NCBI GenBank assembly: GCA_003169975.1
Contig: PNAA01000035.1
Location: 577 to 64,576, forward strand
Reading direction: 5' to 3'
From: Spartobacteria bacterium
GTDB lineage: Bacteria > Verrucomicrobiota > Verrucomicrobiia > Chthoniobacterales > UBA10450
Length of the DNA: 64,000 nucleotides
The position numbers were made by a program, and so were the translations under genes. The notes below the pieces were generated by a model, which was given only the letters and a program-made list of their open reading frames with translations, was not told the DNA's origin and ran no database searches. Positions 53,333-62,493 of the stretch are shown one piece after another; the first letter of the stretch is position 1; each line of letters begins with the position of its first letter.

Positions 53333-55693
53333 ATGCCTGCCGAACAAGCCCTCAAATTCGAGATTGGGCATGTCTTGTTCATCGATCTGGTCGGTTATTC
53401 CAAGCTCTTGATCGAAGAACAGAAGGAGCGGCTGCGCCAGCTCACCGAGATCGTGCTGGCTACGTCCCAAGTCGCGAAGTCGACCAATGAGAGCCTTGTG
53501 CGATTGCCAACAGGCGACGGGATGGCGCTTGTCTTTCGCAACAGCGCCGAGGAACCAGTCCGCTGCGCGCTCGAAATTTCGCAAGCGCTCAAGGCGCATC
53601 CGGAACTCCCGGTGCGAATGGGAATTCACAGCGGGCCGGTGAGCGAAGTGACGGATGTTAGCGGGCGGACCAATGTCGCCGGCGCGGGAATAAACATCGC
53701 GCAGCGCGTGATGGATTGCGGCGATGCCGGACACATCTTGCTCTCCAAGCATGTGGCGGAAGACTTGGAACAATACGGCCATTGGCAGCTGCTCCTGCAC
53801 GACCTCGGGACGTGCGAAGTGAAGCACGGAGTGCGTCTGGGCGTAGTCAATCTCTATGGAGATGGAGTTGGCAATCCGCAGCTGCCAAAAAGATTCCAGG
53901 CTCTTAAGAAACAACGGACCCGAATTCGTTGGGCCGGCCTAACAACCGCACTCCTTCTTCTCGCGGCCATCATCGCCGCGTTCCTGATCATTCTGCGGAA
54001 GCCGATGCAATCGACATCAACTGCTTCGGAAAAATCAATCGCTGTCTTACCCTTCGAAAACCGGAGCGAAGACAAAGAGAACGCTTACTTTGCCGACGGC
54101 ATCCAGGATGAGATTCTCACCCGCTTATCCAAGATCGCCGATCTGAAGGTGATCTCGCGCACATCCACACAGCATTACAAGAGCGCGCCGGAAAACTTGC
54201 CCGAAATAGCGAAGCAACTTGGCGTCGCGAACATCGTGGAAGGAAGCGTGCAAAAGGTCGGCGACGCGGTGCGCGTCAACGTGCAGCTAATCAAGGCAGC
54301 TAGTGATTCTCATCTCTGGGCCGATACCTTTGATCGCAAACTAACCGACATCTTTTCGGTCGAGAGCGAAGTGGCCAAAGCCATCGCCGACCAGTTGCGA
54401 GCGCACCTCACCGGCCAGGAAGAGCAAGTCATTGCCGCGAAACCGACAGACAATCCGGAGGCGTACGATGCCTACCTGCGCGGCATGGCTTACACTCTGA
54501 AATCAGAAATTACACCGGCCAACGCCCTGGGCGCACAAAAATATTTGCGAGAAGCGGCGCGGTTGGATCCGAAGTTCGCCATGGCCTGGGCCGAGTTGTC
54601 CTCGGCAGAGAGTTTTGGCTACTACACCCTGACTCTTCAACCAACCGCTGCCTTGCGCGCGGAAGCCGGGCGGGCAGCCGACACCGCCATCGCTCTTCAA
54701 CCCAATCTCGGTGAGGCCGTATTGGCACAGGGGCGTTACTATTCCTCCATCTTGAAGGATGAGGACACGGCGGAGCGCTACTTTGAGCGAGCACGCCAGC
54801 TCCTGCCTAATAACAGTAAGGTTCTTTTGCAGCTGGGTCGGGTCGCAAGCCACCGAGGCCGCTGGGACCAAAGCGAGTCGTATTTCAACGAGGCGGAGCG
54901 GCTCGATCCGCGCAACGTTGCCCTTCTTACGCAACGCGCCTTTGTCTATATCGGACGTCGTCTATTCCCCGAAGCGCTGCGAAAACTTGATCAGGTCTTA
55001 GATGTCGCGCCAGATGACCCCTACGCGCTGGCATTGGAGGCGGGTGTTGCCTTAATGAAAGGCGACCTTCCGAGGGCCGCGGCACTCCTCGCGCCGTTGC
55101 ATCCGAATGCCGATCAGACCCAGGTGTTAGAGATACAGATTTACCAGGCGATCCTGGCGCGTCGCCCGGCACCAATCATAGCTCGACTGAAAGATGTGTT
55201 GGCCCAACCGGACCCGGCTTTGGGTTACTTAAACGGCGAACTGCGATTCTGTTTAGGCTGGGCGCAAGAAGTCGCCGGCGACCATGCCGCTGCCCAGGAA
55301 ACCTGGCGAGAGGCGCGCAGCGAACTGGAATCGTTCCTCAAAGACCAGCCGGACAATTATAGCCTGAAGGGCGATCTCGCGCTGACCGATATGGGTCTTG
55401 GTGACAAAGCCGCCGCGCTGGCGCTAGCCGAACGCGTCATTGCCGAGAACCCGATCGAAAAGGATCCGAATATTGGTGTCAGGCCGATCGAGATTCTCGC
55501 CCGGGTGGCCGCTCAGGCAGGCGAGCCCGACCGCGCCATCGGCGCTTTACAAAAACTGCTCTCAATATCGTACGGAGCCAGATTCAGGATTCCTCTGCCG
55601 CTGACTCCCGCGCTGCTCCGGCTCGATCCCATGTTCGATCCGCTGCGGAATGATCCGCGCTTCCAAAAACTTTGTGAAGAGAAGCAGCCATGA
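53333..55693 (+). CDS. Cyclase-TolB-TPR paralogue 7
   Basis: 786 residues from ATG 53333; an open frame extends upstream into paralogue 6 but the family start (PAEQALKFEIGHVLF) is here. Cyclase motifs are intact (LFIDLVGYS, PTGDGMALVF, GINIAQR). The helix is LTTALLLLAAIIAAFLII. The TolB-like domain reads SIAVLPFENRSEDKENAYFADG and VISRTSTQHYKSAPENLPE. TPRs continue to LDPMFDPLRNDPRFQKL. It is a close sister of paralogue 8 over its whole length. The gap to paralogue 6 is only 10 nt. Confidence 0.88.
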   Translation: MPAEQALKFEIGHVLFIDLVGYSKLLIEEQKERLRQLTEIVLATSQVAKSTNESLVRLPTGDGMALVFRNSAEEPVRCALEISQALKAHPELPVRMGIHSGPVSEVTDVSGRTNVAGAGINIAQRVMDCGDAGHILLSKHVAEDLEQYGHWQLLLHDLGTCEVKHGVRLGVVNLYGDGVGNPQLPKRFQALKKQRTRIRWAGLTTALLLLAAIIAAFLIILRKPMQSTSTASEKSIAVLPFENRSEDKENAYFADGIQDEILTRLSKIADLKVISRTSTQHYKSAPENLPEIAKQLGVANIVEGSVQKVGDAVRVNVQLIKAASDSHLWADTFDRKLTDIFSVESEVAKAIADQLRAHLTGQEEQVIAAKPTDNPEAYDAYLRGMAYTLKSEITPANALGAQKYLREAARLDPKFAMAWAELSSAESFGYYTLTLQPTAALRAEAGRAADTAIALQPNLGEAVLAQGRYYSSILKDEDTAERYFERARQLLPNNSKVLLQLGRVASHRGRWDQSESYFNEAERLDPRNVALLTQRAFVYIGRRLFPEALRKLDQVLDVAPDDPYALALEAGVALMKGDLPRAAALLAPLHPNADQTQVLEIQIYQAILARRPAPIIARLKDVLAQPDPALGYLNGELRFCLGWAQEVAGDHAAAQETWREARSELESFLKDQPDNYSLKGDLALTDMGLGDKAAALALAERVIAENPIEKDPNIGVRPIEILARVAAQAGEPDRAIGALQKLLSISYGARFRIPLPLTPALLRLDPMFDPLRNDPRFQKLCEEKQP

Positions 55694-55707
55694 AGGCAGG
55701 AGGATGA

Positions 55708-58071
55708 ATGGCGCCTGAATCTGAGAACAACCTGCGGCTCGAGATTGGGCATGTCTTGTTCATCGATCTGGTGGGTTATTCGAAACTCTTGATCGAAGAA
55801 CAGAAGGAGCGGCTGCGCCAGCTCACCGAGATCGTGCTCGCGACCGCGCAGGTGCGCGAAGCGCCTAACGAGCAACTGGTGCGATTGCCGACCGGCGATG
55901 GGATGGCGCTTGTCTTTCGCAACAGCGCCGAGGAACCAGTCCGCTGCGCGCTCGAAATTTCGCAAGCACTCAAGCAGCATCCTGAGATTGCGGTGCGAAT
56001 GGGCGTTCACAGCGGCCCGGTGAGCGGGATGGTCGATGTGAGCGGCAAAGCGAACGTGGCTGGGGCCGGCATTAACATGGCGCAGCGGGTGATGGATTGC
56101 GGCGATGCCGGTCACATCTTGCTCTCCAAGCATGTGGCGGAAGATTTGGAGCATTTCGGACATTGGAAAGCGCAGTTGCACGACCTGGGCGAATGCGAAG
56201 TAAAGCACGGCGTGCGTCTCGGCGTGGTCAATCTCTACGGGGATGGCGTGGGTAATCCGCAGCTGCCAAGAAAGTTTCGAGCGAGCAAGCAGCACCGGAC
56301 CCGAATGCGTTGGTCCGGGATCGCCGCGGCCCTCCTGCTTTTGGCGGCGATCCTGGCAGCGTTTCTGTTCGTCCTGCGGAAACCAGCGCAATCGACATCC
56401 CATGTTTCGGAGAAATCGATTGCCGTCTTGCCCTTCGAAAACCTGAGCAGCGATAAAGAGAACGCCTATTTCGCGGACGGGATTCAGGACGAAATCCTGA
56501 CCCGCTTATCCAAGATCGCTGATTTAAAGGTGATCTCGCGCACATCCACGCAGCATTACAAGAGCGCGCCCGAAAACCTGTCGGAGATCGCAAAGCAACT
56601 GGGGGTGGCCCACATCCTGGAAGGCAGCGTGCAGAAGAGCGGCGAGGCCGTGCGGGTGAACGTGCAGTTGATCAAAGCGGCTAATGATTCGCATCTTTGG
56701 GCTGATACCTACGATCGCAAACTAACCGACATCTTTTCGGTCGAGAGCGAAGTGGCCAAGGCGATCGCCGAACAATTGCAGGCAAACCTGACGGGTCGGG
56801 AAGCGGAAGTCATCGCGGCCAAACTGACGGACAATCCTGAGGCCTATGATGCCTACCTGCGCGGTCTGGCTTATACACTCAAGGCTGGCATACGCGCTGA
56901 CGCCCTTGGCGCACAGAAATATCTGAGAGAAGCGGTGCGGTTGGACCCGAAGTTCGCCCTTGGTTGGGCGCACCTGTCAATCGTTGATGCGAGCGGCTAC
57001 ATCTCAGGAAGTTTTCAACCAACGGTCGCCCTGCGTGAAGAGGCGCGGCAGGCCGCCGAAACCGCGCTCACACTTCAGCCCAATCTCGGCGAAGCCGTAT
57101 TGGCCAAGGGATCTTACTCCTACGGCTGTCTGAGAGATTACGACACGGCGGTGCGTTACTTTGAGCAAGCACGCCAGCTTCTGCCGAATAGTAGTCGGAT
57201 TCCTGAGTCGCTGGCCTATGTCGCGCGGAGGCGGGGTCAGTGGGACCTGAGTGAGACCTACTTCAACGAAGCCGAACGGCTCGATCCGCGCAACGTTGGC
57301 CTGCTCACCCAGCACGCATTTTACTATGCCATGCTTCGTCGTTTCCCCGAAGCACTGCGAAAGTTCGATCAGGTTCTCAACATCATACCGGATGACGTGG
57401 ATACCCTCTTGAGAAAGGCGCGTGTTGCACAAGCGGAGGGCGATCTTCCGCGGGCCGCTGCGCTCCTTGCTCCGCTGCATCCGAATCCCGAAAACGTCGG
57501 AAACTTTTGGGACGTGCAAGTTTACCAAGCGATCCTGGAGCGCCGCCCTGCGACGGTCATTCCTCGGCTACAAGAGATGATTGCCAAGTCTGATCCGGCG
57601 TTGGGTCAAGTTGGCGAGCTGCGCGTTTCGTTGGGCTGGGCCCAAGCAGTCGCCGGCGATCATGCCGCCGCGCAGGAAAGTTGGCGACAGGCGCGCAGCG
57701 AACTGGAATCCTACCTCAAAAAAGAGCCGGAAAACTATGTTTTGCTTGGCGACCTCGCGCTGACCAATATGGGGCTCGGTGACAAGGCCGCCGCATTGAC
57801 TCTGGCCGAACGCGCCATGGCAGCGAATCCGATCGAGAAAGACGCGGCCGAGGGTCCCCGGCCGATCGAGATCTTCGCCCGGGTGGCGGCGCAAATGGGC
57901 GAACCCGACCGCGCCATCGCCGCTTTACAGAAACTACTCTCGATACCGTGTCCTGGCTTCATGGCTTTGGCCCGGCCGCTTACTCCCGCGCTGCTCCGGC
58001 TCGATCCGATGTTTGATCCGTTGCGCAACGATCCGCGCTTCCAGAAACTTTGTGAAGATAAGCAGCCATGA
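55708..58071 (+). CDS. Cyclase-TolB-TPR paralogue 8
   Basis: 787 residues. GGCAGGAGGATGA precedes the ATG and belongs to a 5-codon frame (MKAGG) overlapping the previous stop as ATGA. Cyclase motifs are intact (LFIDLVGYS, PTGDGMALVF), with GKANVAGAGINMAQR in place of GRTNIAG. The helix is IAAALLLLAAILAAFLFV. TolB-like (SIAVLPFENLSSDKENAYFADG) and TPR parts are close to paralogue 7. It represents the latest whole-gene duplication with paralogue 7, while its cyclase end resembles paralogue 6. Confidence 0.88.
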   Translation: MAPESENNLRLEIGHVLFIDLVGYSKLLIEEQKERLRQLTEIVLATAQVREAPNEQLVRLPTGDGMALVFRNSAEEPVRCALEISQALKQHPEIAVRMGVHSGPVSGMVDVSGKANVAGAGINMAQRVMDCGDAGHILLSKHVAEDLEHFGHWKAQLHDLGECEVKHGVRLGVVNLYGDGVGNPQLPRKFRASKQHRTRMRWSGIAAALLLLAAILAAFLFVLRKPAQSTSHVSEKSIAVLPFENLSSDKENAYFADGIQDEILTRLSKIADLKVISRTSTQHYKSAPENLSEIAKQLGVAHILEGSVQKSGEAVRVNVQLIKAANDSHLWADTYDRKLTDIFSVESEVAKAIAEQLQANLTGREAEVIAAKLTDNPEAYDAYLRGLAYTLKAGIRADALGAQKYLREAVRLDPKFALGWAHLSIVDASGYISGSFQPTVALREEARQAAETALTLQPNLGEAVLAKGSYSYGCLRDYDTAVRYFEQARQLLPNSSRIPESLAYVARRRGQWDLSETYFNEAERLDPRNVGLLTQHAFYYAMLRRFPEALRKFDQVLNIIPDDVDTLLRKARVAQAEGDLPRAAALLAPLHPNPENVGNFWDVQVYQAILERRPATVIPRLQEMIAKSDPALGQVGELRVSLGWAQAVAGDHAAAQESWRQARSELESYLKKEPENYVLLGDLALTNMGLGDKAAALTLAERAMAANPIEKDAAEGPRPIEIFARVAAQMGEPDRAIAALQKLLSIPCPGFMALARPLTPALLRLDPMFDPLRNDPRFQKLCEDKQP

Positions 58072-58085
58072 GGGCAGGAGGATGA

Positions 58086-60557
58086 ATGGCGCCTGAAGCT
58101 GAGAACAACCTTCGGCTCGAGATCGGGCACGTCCTCTTCATCGACATTGTCGGTTATTCCAAACTGTTAATTGAAGAACAGAAGGAGCGGCTGCGCCAGC
58201 TCACCGACATCGTGCTGGCAACGGCGCAGGTGCGTGAGGCGAGCAACGAGCAGCTCGTGCGGCTGCCTACTGGAGACGGGATGGCACTGGTCTTTCGGAA
58301 CAGTTCGGAGGAACCAGCCAAATGCGCGCTCGAGATTGCGCAAGCACTCAAGGCGCACCCGGAGATTGCGGTGCGAATGGGTATTCGCAGCGGGCCGGTG
58401 AGCGAAGTAACCGATGTGAGCGGGCGCACCAACATTGCCGGTGCCGGGATCAACATGGCCCAGCGGGTAATGGATTGCGGCGATGCCGGGCACATTTTGC
58501 TCTCCAATCGGGTGGCGGGAGATTTGGAGCAATATCGGCAATGGTCGGCGTGCCTGCACGACCTCGGCGAATGCGAAGTGAAACATGGGGTTCGTCTTCA
58601 CCTGGTCAATCTCTGCACCGAGGAGTTTGGCAATCCGGCGCCGCCGGAAAGATGTGCCCAATCAAAAGCGGAGGAGAAATCAGCGGTCGCGCCGCCTGCG
58701 CCCGCGCGCCGCAAATCGCGGATCATCGCTCTGGCGGTTGTGTTCTGCGCGCTGATCGGTCTGGCCATTACCGCGGTGATTTTCGCGCCGGCCGCCGTGA
58801 AATTCTTCGCTCATCCACGTCCCGCAGCTCCACCTACCTCCGCAACGCCCGCGGCCGTCGGCCCAACCGTTCCGGACAAGTCGGTTGCCGTTCTGCCATT
58901 TGAAAATCTGAGCGACGATAAAGCCAACGCGTATTTTGCCGAAGGGATTCAGGACGAAATTCTGACCAAGCTGGCCAGCATCGGCGATCTCAAGGTCATC
59001 TCGCGAACTTCTACGGCCAAGTACCAGAGCAAACCGGACGATCTGAAGACGGTGGCCCGAGAACTGGGCGTGGCCAATGTCGTGGAAGGGACGGTGCAGC
59101 GAGCGGCGGACCAGGTGCGGGTCAATGTGCAGTTGATCGATGCGGGCGCCGACACGCATCTTTGGGCGAAGACTTATGATCGCGAAGCGAAAGACGTCTT
59201 TGCGGTCGAAAGCGAAGTCTCGCAGGGAATCGCGGATGCGCTTCAAGCGAAGCTGTCGCCTAACGAGGCTAATACGATAGGGGCCGCGCCGACAAAAGAT
59301 CCCGAGGCTTACGATATGTTCCTGAAAGGTGAATACGCCGAACGCGAGGCCGAGGCTTCCCGCAAGCCCGAAGACTACCAACAGGCCGCTTCTTGGTATC
59401 AACAGGCGATCGCGCGTGATCCTCAATTCGCTCTGGCCATGGCAGATTTGGCGGAGAATGAGATGTGGCAGCACTGGTATTTCAAGCGCTTGAGCGAGCC
59501 ACAGCTTGAAGAAGTTAAGAGCAGAGCCAATCGCGGCCTGCGGTTGGCGCCGGACCTGGCGGAGAGGCATATCGCGCTGGGCTTATATTATTACCTTGGC
59601 CATTGGCAATACGATCAGGCTCTGGCGGAATTCCAGCGTGCCCTAGAGTTGCAACCTAACAATGTGCGGGCGCTGGATTACGCCGCGCACGTCCATCGGC
59701 GTCAAGGTCGATGGAAGCAGCATTTGTCTGAGCTGGCCAAGTGCGAGGAGTTGGATCCGCGGGATAGTACCATCCCGGCGCAGATTGGCGCGTCTTACTG
59801 CAGGCTACGAATGTGGGACGAGGCAAACCGCGCCGGATTACGCTCGCTCGCGCTCGATCCGCACAACCTGGCCGGGATGGTGAATGTTATCCTAAGCTGC
59901 CTCAATGGAACCGGCGATATCGAAAAGGCCGCGCGAATGCTGGCCGCTTTCCCGGCGGATTCACTCGTTGCCAGCTCCGACAAATTTGCCGGAGATATCT
60001 CCGGTATCATCGGCCCGTGGACTTATGTGGATGTGATCAAGCGAGATTACGGAGCTGCCTTGAAAGTCTGGGACAAGGAAGAGACCAACCCGCTCGAGAA
60101 TCGCGACCGCCTTTCCGCCAGAGCCGCGATTCATCTGCTGACCGGTAATGCGACGAGTGCGCGCGACGAAATCGAGAGCGGACGCGCCTTGGTCGAAGCG
60201 AGGCTGCGCGAGCAGCCCGATGATCGTTATGCGCTGACCCAGCTGAGTTGGATCGACACGGCGCTGGGACGCAACGCCGAGGCTCTGACGGCCACCCGCC
60301 AGACGGCGGAGCTAATATCGCCGGAAAAGGACGACGTCGAGGGTCCGGAAGTTCTGGCCGGCCTGGCAGAAATCGAAGCGCGCACCGGCCAGACAGCCGA
60401 CGCAGTCAAGACGCTCCGGCGTGTACTTTTGCTTCCCGCGGGCATGGTCGTATCGATCCAGCGACTGAAAATCGATCCGGTCTGGGACCCAATCCGCAAG
60501 GATCCTGGTTTCCAGCAACTCCTCACCGGCCCGGAGCTTATCGGGCCTGAGAAGTGA
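58086..60557 (+). CDS. Cyclase-TolB-TPR paralogue 9
   Basis: 823 residues. The same GGCAGGAGGATGA ribosome-binding and micro-frame arrangement precedes ATG 58086. Cyclase motifs are intact (LFIDIVGYS, PTGDGMALVF, GINMAQR), but HSG of the GIHSGPV block is RSG. The helix is IIALAVVFCALIGLAITAVIF. The TolB-like and TPR parts, including DALQAKLSPNEANT and the tail KIDPVWDPIRKDP, are nearest to paralogue 1, so the two end copies are sisters. Its TGA overlaps a GTG-started relic frame. Confidence 0.88.
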   Translation: MAPEAENNLRLEIGHVLFIDIVGYSKLLIEEQKERLRQLTDIVLATAQVREASNEQLVRLPTGDGMALVFRNSSEEPAKCALEIAQALKAHPEIAVRMGIRSGPVSEVTDVSGRTNIAGAGINMAQRVMDCGDAGHILLSNRVAGDLEQYRQWSACLHDLGECEVKHGVRLHLVNLCTEEFGNPAPPERCAQSKAEEKSAVAPPAPARRKSRIIALAVVFCALIGLAITAVIFAPAAVKFFAHPRPAAPPTSATPAAVGPTVPDKSVAVLPFENLSDDKANAYFAEGIQDEILTKLASIGDLKVISRTSTAKYQSKPDDLKTVARELGVANVVEGTVQRAADQVRVNVQLIDAGADTHLWAKTYDREAKDVFAVESEVSQGIADALQAKLSPNEANTIGAAPTKDPEAYDMFLKGEYAEREAEASRKPEDYQQAASWYQQAIARDPQFALAMADLAENEMWQHWYFKRLSEPQLEEVKSRANRGLRLAPDLAERHIALGLYYYLGHWQYDQALAEFQRALELQPNNVRALDYAAHVHRRQGRWKQHLSELAKCEELDPRDSTIPAQIGASYCRLRMWDEANRAGLRSLALDPHNLAGMVNVILSCLNGTGDIEKAARMLAAFPADSLVASSDKFAGDISGIIGPWTYVDVIKRDYGAALKVWDKEETNPLENRDRLSARAAIHLLTGNATSARDEIESGRALVEARLREQPDDRYALTQLSWIDTALGRNAEALTATRQTAELISPEKDDVEGPEVLAGLAEIEARTGQTADAVKTLRRVLLLPAGMVVSIQRLKIDPVWDPIRKDPGFQQLLTGPELIGPEK

Positions 60558-60772
60558 GGGGTTCCGAGGTCGGGAACCCGCCTAACTTCTTCGCCGAACT
60601 GAACCGGCGTCTGGTAACAAACGGGCGATCACTGATTGCGCGAGAGGTTTTGGGTGGGAGCAATGCGCGCTCCCCGGCCATGTTTGGGACGACACGGCGG
60701 TCGTTCTTCAGAGGTGAGAGGGAACAAAATCAGTTGCGCGGTGGGGTTTTCCCGCTAACTTCCGCGTTCCTT
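60554..60772 (+). other. Relic frame after paralogue 9 (NFFAELNRR)
   Basis: GTG 60554 overlaps the last stop of the array as GTGA. The frame reads VGNPPNFFAELNRRLV and then loses similarity. It stays open and runs in frame into rpsN. It is best read as the 5' stump of a tenth family member; the rpsN promoter must also lie in this 215-bp stretch. Confidence 0.55.
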
Positions 60773-61042
60773 ATGGCGAAGACTTCGTGGATCAATCGCA
60801 ACGAGCGCAAGCGCAAGACGGTGGCGAAATACGCCGCCCTGCGTGCTGAGCTCAAGGCGAAAAAGGATTACATCGGCCTCTCGCAGCTCCCGCGCGACGC
60901 CAGCCCCACCCGCGTGGTCAATCGCTGTCAGGTGACCGGCCGCCGCCGCGCCTTCATTCGCCGCTTCAAGATTTCCCGCCTGACGTTTCGCGAGCTCGCT
61001 TCCGCCGGTCTCATTCCCGGTGTGACGAAGTCGAGCTGGTAG
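60773..61042 (+). CDS. rpsN: 30S ribosomal protein S14, zinc-independent form
   Basis: An 89-residue protein: MAKTSWINRNERKRKTVAKY, LPRDASPTRVVNRCQVTGRRRA and the end GLIPGVTKSSW are typical of bacterial S14. The zinc-binding CxxC pairs are missing, so it is the long C-minus type of about 89-101 residues. It is outside a ribosomal operon. An upstream in-frame extension from the array is judged not to be part of S14. Confidence 0.95.
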   Translation: MAKTSWINRNERKRKTVAKYAALRAELKAKKDYIGLSQLPRDASPTRVVNRCQVTGRRRAFIRRFKISRLTFRELASAGLIPGVTKSSW

Positions 61043-61090
61043 CTTGGCCCACGCTGGGCCCCGCGGGGCGCGACGGTTTGCGCCCGCCCG

Positions 61091-62476
61091 ATGACCTTCA
61101 TTTTTCATTTTTTTGCTTTCGCCGTGGTCGCCGAAGGCGTCTCCACGCAATGGGATTCGCCCGGCGTGTTGCTTGGCAAGTTGGCGACCATCGCCGCGCT
61201 CGTGGCCCTGAACGGCTTTTTCGTTGCCGCGGAGTATTCCATCATCAAAGTGCGGAGCAGCCAGCTCGACACGTTGATCGGCGAGGGCGAGCGGCGAGCC
61301 ATTCTTGCGCGGCACATTCGCGCTCATCTCGATTCCTATCTTTCCGCGACGCAGCTCGGCGTGACGCTGGCCAGCCTTGGCCTGGGCTGGGCGGGCGAAC
61401 AATTCCTTGCGTCGATCCTGCAACCGGCCTTCGGGTTGATCCACATTCATTCCCCGGCAATCGTAACGACGGTCTCCGTGGTGCTCGCCTTTCTCGGGAT
61501 AACCTTTCTGCACATCGTCTTCGGGGAGCTGGCGCCGAAATATGTCGCGATCACGAATCCGCTGCCTGTTTCGCTCCGGCTCGTCCGGACGTTGACGATG
61601 TTTCACCTGATCTTTCGGCCGTTCATCTGGCTGCTGAATAAATCGTCCAATTTTTTCCTGCAAAAGATGCTGCGCCTCAAGCCGGTGAGCGGCGCCGAGC
61701 TGGCGCATAGCGAGGAGGAACTGCGCCTGATTCTCGACCAGAGCGAAAAGTCCGACGAAGTTTCCTCGATCGGCCGCGACATTCTCGTCAACGCGCTCGA
61801 TATGCGCCGCCGCGTGGTGCGCGATATCATGACGCCGCGCGGCGAAGTGGTCTATCTCGATCTCGAAGAGAGCTTCGACGAAAACGTGAAGAAGGCGCTG
61901 GAATCAAGGCACACCCGCTTCCCGCTCTGCCGCGGGCATCTCGACAACACGATCGGCCTGATTCACATCAAGGAACTGGTGCCCTTGATGCGGGACCCGC
62001 AGCCAGACCTGACGCGGATCAAGCGCGAGCTGATCCCGGTGCCGGAGATGATGTCGCTCGAGAAGTTGCTCAACTTCTTTCTCGTTAGGCACGCGCATCT
62101 CGCGGTGGTGGTGGACGAGTATGGCGGCACGGTGGGGATCGTGACGATGGAGAACGTGCTCGAGGAATTAGTGGGCGATATCCAGGACGAATTCGACATG
62201 GAGAAGGCGGAGTTTCGCAAGATTAACGATCACGAGTTCATGGTCGACGGCGGCGTCGGTCTCTACGAGTTGCGGGACCTGGCGAATATCGAGCTGGAAA
62301 ACTCCGATGTCAGCACGGTCGGCGGTTATGTCACACATTTGCTGGGCCATCTCCCGAAGCAGGGCGAGCAGGTCCCGATTGAGGATTACATTGTCACCGT
62401 CTCACAAACCGACGGACGCCGGGTCGGCCAGCTGCATTTCAAGAAGATGGCGGACGACGACGGCCAGACGGAGTAG
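61091..62476 (+). CDS. CorC/HlyC-type membrane protein (CNNM, CBS pair)
   Basis: A 461-residue protein: a DUF21/CNNM membrane domain of four helices ([19 protein letters not shown] is its hallmark), a CBS-domain pair ([19 protein letters not shown], then [29 protein letters not shown], in blocks) and a C-terminal CorC/HlyC domain ([12 protein letters not shown]). The family is linked to Mg2+ export or homeostasis; the name haemolysin is historical. It starts 48 nt after rpsN on the same strand. Confidence 0.9.
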   Translation: MTFIFHFFAFAVVAEGVSTQWDSPGVLLGKLATIAALVALNGFFVAAEYSIIKVRSSQLDTLIGEGERRAILARHIRAHLDSYLSATQLGVTLASLGLGWAGEQFLASILQPAFGLIHIHSPAIVTTVSVVLAFLGITFLHIVFGELAPKYVAITNPLPVSLRLVRTLTMFHLIFRPFIWLLNKSSNFFLQKMLRLKPVSGAELAHSEEELRLILDQSEKSDEVSSIGRDILVNALDMRRRVVRDIMTPRGEVVYLDLEESFDENVKKALESRHTRFPLCRGHLDNTIGLIHIKELVPLMRDPQPDLTRIKRELIPVPEMMSLEKLLNFFLVRHAHLAVVVDEYGGTVGIVTMENVLEELVGDIQDEFDMEKAEFRKINDHEFMVDGGVGLYELRDLANIELENSDVSTVGGYVTHLLGHLPKQGEQVPIEDYIVTVSQTDGRRVGQLHFKKMADDDGQTE

Positions 62477-62493
62477 GTGTCGGCCGGTTCGCG

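Larger units (their letters stand above)
2220..62100. repeat. Dispersed DNA word GCCTAACG(A) / (T)CGTTAGGC, 39 copies
   Basis: Hand-counted start positions. As CGTTAGGC on the plus strand (20): 2221, 6591, 8057, 8618, 9755, 11153, 15062, 16302, 21034, 23253, 24543, 25165, 25292, 29680, 31203, 31503, 32042, 33293, 41434, 62093. As GCCTAACG (19): 2471, 3296, 5306, 5597, 7024, 11748, 13883, 15805, 21825, 22417, 24256, 30669, 33373, 34008, 39919, 49311, 51123, 55863, 59258. All but five extend to the nonamer GCCTAACGA. About two to three copies would be expected from composition. Confidence 0.9.

Noticed and set aside
38650-60557. A Pycsar or CBASS-type defence island
   Set aside because: Pycsar needs a cyclase paired with a cNMP-sensing effector (TIR or membrane pore); none is encoded in or beside the array, and the TolB/TPR parts have no such role. 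Only the unusual substrate pocket is reminiscent.
60554-61042. N-terminally extended ribosomal protein S14
   Set aside because: The frame from GTG 60554 is open into rpsN, but its first part is a FFAELNRR relic and S14 has its own ATG at the family start (60773).
2220-62100. GCCTAACG as a Chi or replication-polarity signal
   Set aside because: Orientation is evenly divided on the plus strand (20 to 19), while Chi and KOPS are strongly strand-biased. The window is short, so a bias elsewhere is not excluded.
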